64,000 nt of DNA from Chrysomallon squamiferum. Its lineage: Eukaryota; Mollusca; Gastropoda; Neomphalida; Peltospiridae. This document shows, in pieces, positions 12,901-25,139 of the stretch (within the stretch, counting starts at the first letter, position 1; each line of letters starts with the position of its first letter). The DNA lies in contig CM022670.1 of assembly GCA_012295275.1 (NCBI GenBank), forward strand, positions 21,449,146 to 21,513,145. Direction: 5' to 3'. The notes beneath the pieces are model-generated. The model ran no database searches and was not told the origin of the DNA. It saw only the letters and a list, made by a program, of their open reading frames with translations. The position numbers and the translations under genes were made by a program.

Positions 12901-15900
12901 TCATCAAAAACATCATCTTTATAATTATTATGGCTGAAGCAGTTTGCTTTTCAGAATCATTTCTACTCAGGAAATCAGTTTTTTCAGCTCCAAGCACAGC
13001 GTCACCAGTTATTTACAGAATACCAATATTATTTCTTATTTTTTAAAGGTATGAAGTTCGTTTTTCAAATGGACAAGAATGTGGTGGAGCATATATTAAA
13101 CTGCTGTCAAACAGTCAAAACCAATTCAGCTGGTAGGTTTTAAAAATTATTGTTAAAGAATATTTTGAATGAAAATACAGAAAAATAATTTTTAAATTCC
13201 TTTTTATTTGAATTTATTTTTTTGAACTTTTCTTGTATTGTTTCACAACATAACAACTAGCATTTCTTTCCATGTATTGTCATTTTTAACAGTTTATTAA
13301 TAAACTAAGAGAAAGAAAAGAAAATAGTTTTGATGAAAAAAAACAACTTCTAAAATCTTAGTTTTATGCTAAGCTTTCTCTCTTCACCCAGGCAATGTAT
13401 TACAAAAAAAACCCCAAAACCTGCATATTGTAGTGTACATGATGGCACTATTTTTGTTTCTTTTGTCCAAAATTATAATTCAAAAATTAAATTTTGTTAT
13501 TTTGTTGAACATACAATTTTAAAAATTATTTTATTGATTTTTCTTCTTTTTTTTTCTTTTTTTTGTCATGACTACTTTTTCATAATTTTATTTAATTTTT
13601 TTTTTTTCAGACAACGTTTAATGACAAAACTCCATATACAATTATGTTTGGACCAGACAAATGTGGAATGGACCATAAGGTATATATATACATTTAGTTA
13701 TTATTAACCAATGCAAATGTTTTTAACCCACTTTTTAAGATTGTACAATTGTACTGGCAAAAAAATATACTTCTGTTTTCACATAGTTACTGAACCATTT
13801 ATCCATTAGGCTTGAGCTGGAAGTGTTAGGATTTTTTATTCAGCCATTTTTAAAATTTAAAACATGTTAATGTTCTAATTTGGTCTTTCAGTTTTGCACC
13901 TTTGAGACGGGCATTTTTATAAACCTAATTTAAATTTTGCTTGGAAAGTGTTGAGTAATGTTATGTTTTTAAACATCACTTTAAATATACAGTTTTCTTT
14001 TTCTCTTTAGTTTGATGTCATATATTACTAATTTGTTTTAATTTCTATTTGTTTGTTTTTTTAGTTACATTTTATCTTCAGACACAAACATCCAAAAACC
14101 GGTGAACATGAAGTGAGAATTTTCTTTAATTCTTCCTACCTCCTTTTTCTTTCCTTATTTAATTGCTAGACTAGGTAAATCATTATTTGTTGCATTTCTT
14201 TCTGTTGTGGCAGCAACTTACTGATAAAAGTAAATTATCCTTGCTAACATAACTGTATTTATGTCACGTTAAATGTTTTGCAGGTATTTCTTTGTGATTT
14301 GATCACCTGTAGTTTTTATCATGCCAATTTATGGAAAATGCTTTAATTTTATTCCATTCTTATTATTTTTTCTTTTTTTTTTCCAGGAAAAGCATGCCAA
14401 AAAACCCAGTGAAAATATTGAGAACTACTTTAAAGACAAGAAAACCCATCTCTATACCCTCAGTAAGTTTTTTATGTCCACACAAGCTTATAAGCCATGC
14501 CTTTGGCCCATAAAGCTAAGACCGTGAATAAGGGTGTATAATAATTAAAAAGGAATTTTAGTGAGTAAATAATTTATTGAAATAAACAATATAACAATTG
14601 CAGTCAGTAAGAGTTCATTGAATGGTAGCAGGGTATAAAACGTTCTAGGTTTTTCCCATTGTGAGGATAGAGTAGGTTCTTTCCACATCCAGTTCAAAAT
14701 CAAAGGATAAAATAAAAACAGGTTACAGGAATTTTTTAATTTTTTTTTTTTCTTAATTACACTTTTCTGTCTGTTGAAATAATTAGACATTTGGTTTAAA
14801 AGATATTAAGATGTGTACTGCTTTAACATTATTCTGTGCAATATGATGCCATCTAACCCAACACATTATGTTATTAAATTAATGTAAACCATCAGTGTTG
14901 GATGGCTGAAGCCAGTTGTTGGACACTGCCAACTTTGAAGTCTCGATTAGTCCCAACAGGTGTTTGACTCTTTTGTCACTATTTTCTGAAAGCACATTCA
15001 TGCATTTTATGTGTAATTAGAAATATAGATAGATATTCATATGTATGTATATATATATATATATGTGTGTGTGTGTATAGACAGTGAAACCCCTCAAAAC
15101 CAGACATCCACGCGACATTGAAGAAATGTCTGATTTTTAGTACTCTAAGGATGTTCCAATTTGTCAGAAGTAGATTGTTGACAAATTTTCTTCAAACTAA
15201 GCCAAACAATTTTATTCTTAGTTGTTAAATAAAATCTGCAAAGATAAAAGGCAACAACAAAGACCACAAAAAAAAACACAAAAAAAAAAAGGGTTCAGAC
15301 AACTGGAAAAACTGATTGAATTCCTAGTTCCAAATTAAAGGATTTTCCATAAATTGTAATAAATCAATAATAACTGACATTGGTGTGACTGGTTTTCTGA
15401 GATAAAATTTGGATTAAAGGAACACATAAGGATTTCTTGTTTAGAGGAGTAAATTTTGGTATTAAATTGTATGCAAATAACATTATCGTATAAAACATCC
15501 AGTTTTTATAGAATTCTGATTTACTGAGGGGTTTCACTGTATAAATCCTGTTCATATAATATGTCCATTAAACATTCTTTGGAATATTTTTACATATTAT
15601 TCATAAATTATGAAATACAATGATACAAATACTCTTTTATTATGACACAAAATACGTATGATAGTGTATTTAAACTGACAGCTGTTAATGCAAGGTTAGC
15701 CTTTTGACAGTTTTACTGGCAGGTTTTTTTTTTGTGGGGGGAACATATTTTTTACATAAAAAATTTAAACTGTACAATTATCAACTTACTGACTTTATAC
15801 AGCTCTTTAATTATGAGACAAAAAGTATAGAGACTGCACAAGACGCTGAAAATGAAAACTGTCAGCAACTTTGGGTATCATGTTTTTAAAAATAGCCATA

Positions 15901-17841
15901 TATGATGAGGACATTTTTTTTTTCATTTGATCTTGAAAATAACATTAGAAAATAAATAGTATATTTTAGAATGTCAGTCTGAATGCATTAGAAAAAATAT
16001 GTCAAAATGTTTGTGTTATTTTATTTTTATTACTTTAAAATCATTGGTTGCTTAATAGTAAATGATACTTCAGGACTAAAATTCATAGCCAAGTTTGCAT
16101 TTGAAATACACTAAAATATTTGTTCTCTTAGAAAGCGTTTGAAATTTAAATGGTAAATCAATCCTGAATTTTGTAAAAATATGATAATATATTTACTGAT
16201 TTCGATTTATTTAATAAACATAATTCGTTTTGCCAATACTGGATTATTAGTAATTTAATCCATGAATAATACTGATCAATAACAGATTGTAATATGCATG
16301 AACGACCAAGTTAATAAACTGTTTCACAATATTAATCAGATATGCTATAAAATACAATATACTGAGTTTATTCCCCAGTGCTGATTTATTGCTTTACGTT
16401 TGAATGTTGTTATTAGCATGTTTATAATCTATATTTTGATCTATTGCTTTGTTTTGTATTGTATTCTCAATACATTTTGTCATGAGGTCAATACAGAATG
16501 ATTAGCCATGGTCAAAATAAATTTAAATATTCTTATTCATTTATTGCAATTAATAATGGATCACTATTCATTTTATATGCTAATTTTGTATTTTCAGTTG
16601 TGTATCCTGACAATACCTATGAGATTCTTGTGGATAATACTGTTGTTAATTCAGGAAATCTGCTGACAGACTTCAAGTAATTATATATTTCTTTATTATG
16701 GTAACATAATTTTACTGTTGGTGACCAGTTAAAATTTTAAAACTTTTACATAATTTACCACACTGACATATTACAAATTAAATTTTAAAATGATTGAAAT
16801 ACATTTTTTTAAAAAAAGAAATATTTTCAGTGTAATAACAAAGATATTGGTAAGCAGGAAGGAAAGAAAATAATAGAACTTGTATGACTAATGTAACAAA
16901 ATATTTTAAAAAATAGTAAAATAGGTAAACTGTTTATTCTACTAGTGTAATACTATAAAATTAATATCAAATATTAGTTTATTTTTAAGTTTTTGTTTTT
17001 AGATATTTTTATTTCAATTTATTTAATTTTTATTTCAGCCCACCTGTTAACCCACCAAAAGAAATTGAAGATCCTAATGACAGGAAACCTAGTGACTGGG
17101 ATGACAGGGAAAAGTAAGTATCTAAATGTATATACATGCATGCATGTATGCTTAAAAGACAGTTGTGTTGTATTTGTATTTGGAAAATATATTGTATTTC
17201 AAATAATTTAGAATCTTCAGTGTGTATATATGTGTATCTGAATATATGTAAATTGAGAATAATAATAAACATAAATCTAAAGAAAATCATTAAAAATAGG
17301 CAGTGTTAAATATATTCTCTTTATACAGTTCTCAATGTCAGTCAGAAAGGTATATATAAACAATTATTTTATGCTAGTTGGCTAAGACTGGACTTTTGGC
17401 TTTTTCACACTGCATCATAAGTAAGTTCAGTTCCTGCCTGAAGTTCAGATTTATTTATTATCAGTGTTTATACAGCAAATATTACTACTTTTTTGTTTTA
17501 CATTTTATGATTTTAATTTTTTTAAGTATCACTCTGTACTTACAATTATCATAAGATGCATATTCTGAAGCAGAATACTGACATGGATGTGATTGATTCA
17601 TTGGGATGTTCTACATTCCATGGAAAGGTGCAGTTAAGAGATAAGGGTATCTACAGCCTGATGGCATTTAAACATATACTATGTTTGGCACTTAAATAAA
17701 TGTTTAATGTGTTTTGATTGTTTTTGTAGGATTCCAGATCCTGATGCAATAAAGCCTGATGACTGGTGAGTACAACCAGCAATCATGAAATAATAAAAAC
17801 AATAAAAAAAAATGTTCTTAAAATGTTACTGTTGAACCATG

Positions 17842-17886
<45 letters not shown>

Positions 17887-20800
17887 GTGCTAATAGGAAT
17901 TTTAAAAAAAGTGGAAAGAAACGGTTTAAGAAACTGTTTTCAGATATTACTATTTTTATCATCAAATTCTGTCACTTTCAATTTAGTTTTTAAAAGCAAT
18001 AGTAATAAGGGAATATATTTAAAACTTAAAAAGCTGTCTGTTATCAGATTTTCACTGACAGAATAAAGGTATTTGTAAAAAAAAAATGTTTAAATGTTTT
18101 CAGGGATGAATCTGAACCAGAGATGATTGTTGACAGTGATGCAGTGAAACCTGAAGGCTGGCTTGATGATGAACCTGAACTTATACCTGACCCATCTGCA
18201 CAAAAACCAGCTGATTGGTAACAGAATAAACACTTTGTTCTTTCTTTTTCAAAAACAAAACAATAACTGTGAAAAATATGTTTTCAGAGTGAAACTGTAT
18301 TAACAAAATGTCATAACTGGTGTTTAAAACAATTAGTAAAAATTACCTTATATACATAGATGACAAATTCTTTAATAAACAGTAATCGTATTTCCAATTT
18401 GATTTTAAAATCTTCCTGGGATCTTATCACTAAATAAGACTGTATTACTAAAAACAAATAAGAACAAAAAAAAAAGAACAACATTGGATCCCCAGATTGT
18501 GAATAGTATCTTCTCTTCAAAAAGTGTTGAACAATTCTTTGTGAAATTTACATACTTAATATTGCTCTTAGTAGACAACTCTATTTTACAAATGGTTATA
18601 TGTTCCTGTGCGATTATTTAAGAATAATAAAAAAAAGACTAAATGTGATGTTTGTTTTTCTCCAGGGATGAAGATATGGATGGTGAATGGGAAGCACCAA
18701 TGATAGGTATGTTACACTGTTGTAAAATATTTGTATGTAGATTTGGCACCAGTTTTCATATTTATTATTTTTTATTTTTTCTATTTTTTTAATTATTTTT
18801 TTATATTGTATCTCTGTTTTGTTAATATTTAAATGTTAGAAGTTTTAATGTGAGCACTTAAATGTGGTAATAAAAATAGAGATTAAATATGTTGTATATT
18901 TTGTAGTGTATTATAAAGGTTAGTCTATTTTTGATACTTTTTATTGATTAATTGACATTTATCATGATAGTCTATTTAGATCATATTCACTGAATTGTAC
19001 ATATTTGTTACAGAAAATGTTAAGTTACATTTCAAATGAAAGGAGCCATATTTCAGTTAATTTTCAGATAACTGCCTCTAGTTTGTATGAATGTTTTACA
19101 TATTTACATGAACCTTTAAAAGAGTTTATTTTTATCTATCTTCATTTTTTTTAATTAATTTTATTTTATTTTTATCATCTATTGATTTTCATCTTTAGCT
19201 TCCTTATAAAGCTCTTGGATTTTACTTCTTCTTCAAGAGATAATAATAATAATAAAACAACTAAATATTTTTTTTATTTTGATATACAGAAAATCCAAAA
19301 TGCAAATCTGCTCCAGGATGTGGATTATGGAAACCACCAACAATTAAAAATCCAAAATACAAGGGCAAGTGGTCAGCACCCATGATTTATAATACAAACT
19401 ACAAGGTATGTCAATAATACATTTCAAGGAATATTGGTATCTTGTTGACAAGATATTAATAATAAATATAATTATGGATATTGATAACCATGCTTACAAG
19501 ATATATTGATAAAACAGATGACAAGGCATTTTGATAATTTTCAAGATTTATTAGTGGTCCTAAATGCTTTGTCTGTACAAGGTAATCCTGGCTGCCAATT
19601 CATGGATCTTAATTGTAAGTTAAACCAACAATATTAATAACAACTTGTAATAATAATGCTATTTGAAGAATGGTTTTATAATCATAATTTCAAGTTTGTT
19701 TTAGCACACCACCAACACTTATAATAAAATCCACTTGTAACAGTTGCACAAAAGTGATTTGATTAGTAAATAATCCAAATTATCCAAAAATAATGAGAGT
19801 TGTATCTTTTCTTGTTAAATTTTAATTTAAAATTTGTTTCTTTTATCAAATGTTGGATTTAAAAAAAAAATAACAGTAACAAAAATTGTTATTCAGGGTG
19901 TGTGGAAACCAAGAATTATTCCCAATCCTGAATACTATGATGATGCTCAGCCATACAAAATGACTCCAATTGTAAGTATTGTTTATTCTGTTTTATTAAT
20001 TGCACATTTTACTTCCATGTAGTTGTTGTTAGAAGCAATATTAATGCTATTATTTAATGGAATACTTACTCTGAAAATTGACAAGATGAGTTCATGATTA
20101 AAATATGTTTATCATCTATAGTGTATGATAGTCTTTTGGATTATTACCACTAAACCATGGCAATAGAACAAAAACTGCAGTTTATGGTTCTACCTATAAG
20201 AAAAGTGTATATTAAATTCCTTTATTTAGAAAACATTAATTCTTGAATTGTGGTTGATGCTTATAAATGTTTGTAAATGGAAAAATCAGCAGAATCATTA
20301 TTAATATTAATTTGTTTGTGCATAGATTCTTGTTTCTTTTACAAAACTGATTACTGAGTACTGACATTTTTGTTACATCATCATCATTGCTTAAATTTGG
20401 AATGTGCATTATAATAAATTCCTTCAAATAATGTTAATTAATATTTACAGTTTGGAATCTTTTTATTATTTTTTAATAATTTAATTTTTAATTTTATTCT
20501 ATTTTATTTATTTTTTTATTTTTTTATTATAGGAAGGGTTGAATTGGGAATTATAATTACAAAATTTTGATAATTTCATAACCATGTTTATTCTGTAGAA
20601 TGTGAACACAATTTAAATGATAATTTAAATATATTTAACAAACATTGGTTTCAATGTATTTCAGGAGGCTGTTGGCCTTGAACTCTGGTCAATGAGTGAT
20701 GACATTGTTTTTGATAACTTCATAATAACTGATGACAGAGAGGTAGCTGCACAGTGGGCTACTGACACTTGGGCTTTGAAAAGTGTTGAGGAAAGAGCTG

Positions 20801-23440
20801 CAATAACTTCCAGTGTAAGTATAAACAGTGAAATGATTGTGATTTCTATTCACAATTATATATGATTTTATTCTATTTTTTTAAATTAATTACAATGACT
20901 GTTTTCTTGTTGCAGTCTGAATTATTAAGTTGTATTGATAATCACTGACACATGGACACAATGTTGTTATATTTTCTCATAGATTCAAAGCTGTTTCTTA
21001 TATCAGAGGTTAAGCCTGATACATCAAAAGCCAGTCTGAATTGGTTCTGCTGATCAGTAGGATTAACTCTTGAACTATAATTCTTACACAAAATCATTAT
21101 TTCCTTGTATAAATCAAAAAAAAAATTAAAAAGACAAAAACATTTACTCAATATGTTAAAAAAATATAAAAATATTGAAATATGTATAAATGATTGTGTA
21201 AAATAAATGTTTCTGCTTAAATCTTTAATGATTAACCATATTTTTCACTGTATAAGATGTGCTGTTTCAGAAATTTATATTTGTAAACTGTTTTCATTGA
21301 GACTGATAAAAGCTGCATTAAGTGACCTTTGGTAATAATTAAATTTCAGCTGTTATATTTACTATGGTATAAAATGTAATGTATCCTGGTTTCTCAAAGG
21401 CATTGATTTGTGCTTTCCTACATGGAGGTGAAAGTAAAAACTTCTTTTGATTCTAACTGACCTTAGCCATCATTGGCATAGCTAGAATGTCATATTGTCA
21501 TGAAATTGTAATTTTAACATCTGTAAGCAAATATTAATTCTTTTTGTTTGCTGATGTGAGGCTACATTACATAGAAATGTAAAATAAACAGATTTTTCTC
21601 ATTTCAGAACTCATTCATTCAGGCAATTAAAAACGCAACAAATGAAAGGCCATGGTTATGGGCTGTGTTTGTTGTTGTTGTTTTGTTGCCTATTGTTTTA
21701 ATAATAGCCTACTGCTGTATGTCAAAGGTAAGACAGCAGGAGCTGTGGATTAACAGAATCATTACATATAATAACCTTGGCTTGCATGTTTGTTGACCCT
21801 AATCCCTGTATTACTGTTTTTATTTTTGTTTGTTCTTAAATACCAGTATCTTAATTTGAAGCCTGGATGAGGAAAGGTATATTTCCGATTTATTTGTTTT
21901 TGGTTCAGTTTTTATTTTGAAAAAATGAAGAGACTGAAACATGTATGTAAGTAATATTCCCTATTTTATAACATCACACTACAACTGTTAAAATACAAGA
22001 AAATCAGCCATGTAGTTATCTTTTTCATCCAGATGGTTCATTTTAAGATAAAAAAAACAAACAAAAAAAACAATCTACTTAGTCTTAACTAGTTTTGCAT
22101 GAGCATTTTATAAGCGTTTTTTTTTTTTTTTTTTTTTAACCTGTTTCTTTAGACTATTTGGTATCATGTGATAGAAGCCGCAGACAAGTGGAAAATACTA
22201 TGGGTGGTGTATCTTGTAATTCTCATAATGCCAATAGTGCTACTGATTAGATGTTTGTGTCCACAACAAGGACCCACCAAGGTAGATGGCACTGAAGTAT
22301 AGAGCAGACTATAATTTTATATAAAATTTAAATATAAAATTGAACTTTATTAGTAGTAAATTGATATGAACAGAATTCAGCTGACACTATGTCTCCTTAG
22401 ATACCTTAAATACCTTAAATGTGCGTGAATGCATGCTCATTTGAGGAAAATCAGATGGAAATTTAAAACCTTACTTTTAATATTTTTCCTGTGTTTTTTT
22501 TTTTATTATTATTAATTTAATTTAATTTAATTTTATTTTATTTTATTTTATTTTTTTGTATTTATTTTTATATATATATATATTTTTTTTTTTTTCTTCT
22601 TCTTAAACATAATAAAGTAAAATTTAAATACACTATTTACAATGACAATTAAATTTTCATTTTATATATTCTGTTTCCTGCAGTCAACTTAAATTTTGAT
22701 TATCTGATTTAATTTTTTAATTTTTATTTATTCATTTTTGGTCTGTTTCCTCACATTAAAAAAAAAATAAATAAATAAATAAAAATTTCTCAATCTAAAA
22801 CATTATACTTAAAGTACTTGCTGCTGTTATTTGAAAGGTGAAGACGTATCCAAATGAGTGCAGTAAAAAACTGCAGCAGTAGTACAATTTTAAATTCAAA
22901 TCATATTTATCTTTTAAGTCGTTAGCTTAAGATTTTCTCTATTTGCCTGTTATTTATTATTTAGACTTCTTGTTTTATTTTCCTAGAAAGTTAAAATATC
23001 TTTTTAAAAATAACTTGGGAAAGGAGTTTGGAAATTGCCAGATTTGGTTCTTACATATTTATGCATGTCTCCTGCTTATATCTCTGCCATTTTTTCTCTT
23101 TGTGTTTGTAGAAGATGCTTAAGTTAATAGTTGCTTAGTGCATGGCTTCTTTTGTCTTCTTTATAAATAATATATTCAGAAAGATTTATACTTCTTTACT
23201 TGCTAGTTTGCTAATAATACTGTGATAACTTGAAGTGTACTTACAGTATGAACAAATATTCTAAATATATTTTATATACTAAGCTGATGTGCATCAATTT
23301 CTGTATTTTTTAAGTAACAATATAATAATAATAAACAGTTACTGATGAAATTCAGAGGTTGAAACATTGTCAGCTGTTTGCAAAAACAACAAAAACGTCT
23401 TGCCAGCCTGGAAGTCATTACAAAATTTGTCATAATTGTA

Positions 23441-23488
<48 letters not shown>

Positions 23489-25139
23489 TTTAAGTCACAG
23501 CTGTCAAACTCTTGTAGGAAAGGTTGGGGTAAAGTACAAATATATTTAAGCCATTTGTATAAATATAGGTACACTTCATGTTTATTTCTGCTTTGGTTTC
23601 AAATTTATATATTGAATTTTAATAGCATGCATGTGAATGTTTATATGCACAATATCACTGACTCCTGTATTTTGGTGACAGTTAAAATATCCTTTATAAT
23701 TTTTTATTATTTTTTATTTTTTATTTTTTTTATATATATATATATATTTTTTTTTTTCATTCTTTCCTGATTTTTTTTTTTTCATTACTTTTTATTCACT
23801 TATTATTATTATATATTTTTTTAAAGATAATTATTATAAACAATTTCGGCATCAGTTGTAACTGATAATTGTTTCTTGATACTATTTATATTCAGAAAAA
23901 CCCAACATATTTCCATTTTTTGAGGAGTATTTATTAATTACATAAATTTCATTTACATTTATCTAAATTATGTTGTTTTAATTGAGATGATTTTATTAAT
24001 CAGATTTTTCTGTTACATATTAATCTACAGCAACAATTTCTTAAAAAATAAACAATTTCAATAAAATTTTTGTCAGTCTGAGGATGTTGATGCTCTAAAG
24101 AAGAAAACTGATGAAGTGACACCTGATGATGCAGTTGATGAAGCCACTGGAGACTCTAAGAACATAGAAAATACTGAGACAACAGCAAATGCAGGAGCAG
24201 GGGGTGATAATAACTCTAGTGATGTTAAGAAGTCCAGCAAAGCTGATTTAGAGTCAACTCAGGTAATTGTGTGAGAATAGGAGGAAAAAATATCAGTTTC
24301 AAATGGATAAAAAAATGATAATGAACTGGTTGAAGTGAATTAGGTATCTGGTGCAAGATGAATTACAGTTTGCCCATTTAATTTTTTTATTGAATCATTA
24401 AAATGTGGAAATTTTTATTTTGAAAATGAATGATGAAGCTAGTGAAAGATATTCTAAGTAAGAAAATTATTAAGGAGTGGTGGAGATGTTTATGGGCCTC
24501 ATTAAACCTTAATATCTATCTTCTGTTTGCAGGAGGGAGGTGAGGATGAAGAAGAAGAGGAAGAAATTAAAACTACCACCACTGATTCACCAAGGTAAGT
24601 ACATCCCTGTGCAGCCATTATTTTTAATTCTTGGTTTTTATCGTAATTTTACTTTCTTTTCATACACTTATCATGATGATTGAGATGATATTAATTTTGG
24701 TTGAAAGAGTGATATTGAATCAGCATATTAAATATTACAAATATGATTGAGTTTGGTCAGATAAACAGGTTGTTCCTCATTTTGAGTAGTCAGATATTCC
24801 CCATATTACTCTTATGTATGTTAATGTATGTCTGTCTTTGACTTTTTATCTGTTGCATAGATGCAAATACTTCTATGCGCAGCACAATACATATTTATTA
24901 ACAGAAATAAACAGACAAAAAGAAGTACATTCATACACTTAAAATGCTTATATAAACATGCTTGTGATTTTGTGAAGTTGAAATGAGCAGATTTAACAAA
25001 ACAAAAAGAAGAGGAAAAAAACCCTGCTAAATATGCATTTATTATTATTATATTTTATTTTATTTTATTTTATTTTGTATTTATTATTATTTTTTTTTTC
25101 AGAAAATCTCCAAGAAAGAGAAAGTCTAGAAAGGAGTAA
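9918..25139 (+). CDS. CANX: Calnexin (ER lectin chaperone), complete coding region
   Basis: Type I ER membrane chaperone that binds monoglucosylated glycoproteins. Exons by splice sites: 9918-10046, 10361-10440, 10791-10849, 11418-11482, 12725-12801, 13049-13132 (end uncertain), 13611-13679, 14065-14112, 14387-14462, 16598-16676, 17039-17113, 17730-17765, 18104-18217, 18666-18706, 19290-19405, 19897-19971, 20665-20814, 21608-21727 and/or 22153-22281, 24077-24262, 24533-24594, 25103-25139. The product is about 592 residues. Order: signal peptide ([17 protein letters not shown]), acidic stretch, lectin domain with [33 protein letters not shown] and HLYTL. The P-domain follows with four type-1 repeats (for example [14 protein letters not shown]) and four type-2 repeats (GLWKPP, GKWSAP, GVWKPR), then [18 protein letters not shown], the membrane segment and an acidic Lys/Glu cytosolic tail ending RKRKSRKE. 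That tail is similar to the basic ER-localisation end of vertebrate calnexin. The junction 13132/13611 breaks frame (see findings). Confidence 0.95.
17843..17885. repeat. (TTA)n microsatellite in calnexin intron
   Basis: About 14 TTA/ATT units. Open frames across it (poly-Leu or poly-Asn) are artefacts. Confidence 0.95.
21608..21727 (+). other. CANX: Calnexin membrane exon A
   Basis: A 40-codon exon, phase 0 at both ends, with ATTTCAG acceptor and GTAAGA donor. It encodes the end of the lumenal part (ATNERPWLW), a hydrophobic span ([19 protein letters not shown]) and MSK. ERPWLW followed by a Val/Leu-rich span matches the vertebrate calnexin membrane segment. It is followed 425 bases later by a second exon of the same design. 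Confidence 0.85.
22153..22281 (+). other. CANX: Calnexin membrane exon B (candidate mutually exclusive duplicate)
   Basis: A 43-codon open exon, phase 0 at both ends, with acceptor TTCTTTAG and donor AAG|GTAGAT. It encodes [20 protein letters not shown], then [19 protein letters not shown]. The IEAA..LWVVY..LP/MPIVLLI pattern is as close to vertebrate calnexin membrane segments as exon A is. Its phase allows it to replace exon A without changing frame. Including both would place two membrane spans in tandem and move the acidic tail into the lumen. Reading through its donor gives VDGTEV and a TAG stop (22300-22302), so it could also serve as an alternative terminal exon with a very short tail. 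Confidence 0.72.
23440..23482. repeat. (CA)n microsatellite in calnexin intron
   Basis: About 20 CA units after a CGCG start, inside the intron between the membrane exons and the tail exon at 24077. Confidence 0.95.

Noticed and set aside
13366-13707. 113-residue plus-strand open frame
   Set aside because: It overlaps calnexin exon 13611-13679 in a different frame and is Phe-rich intron sequence; a shadow.
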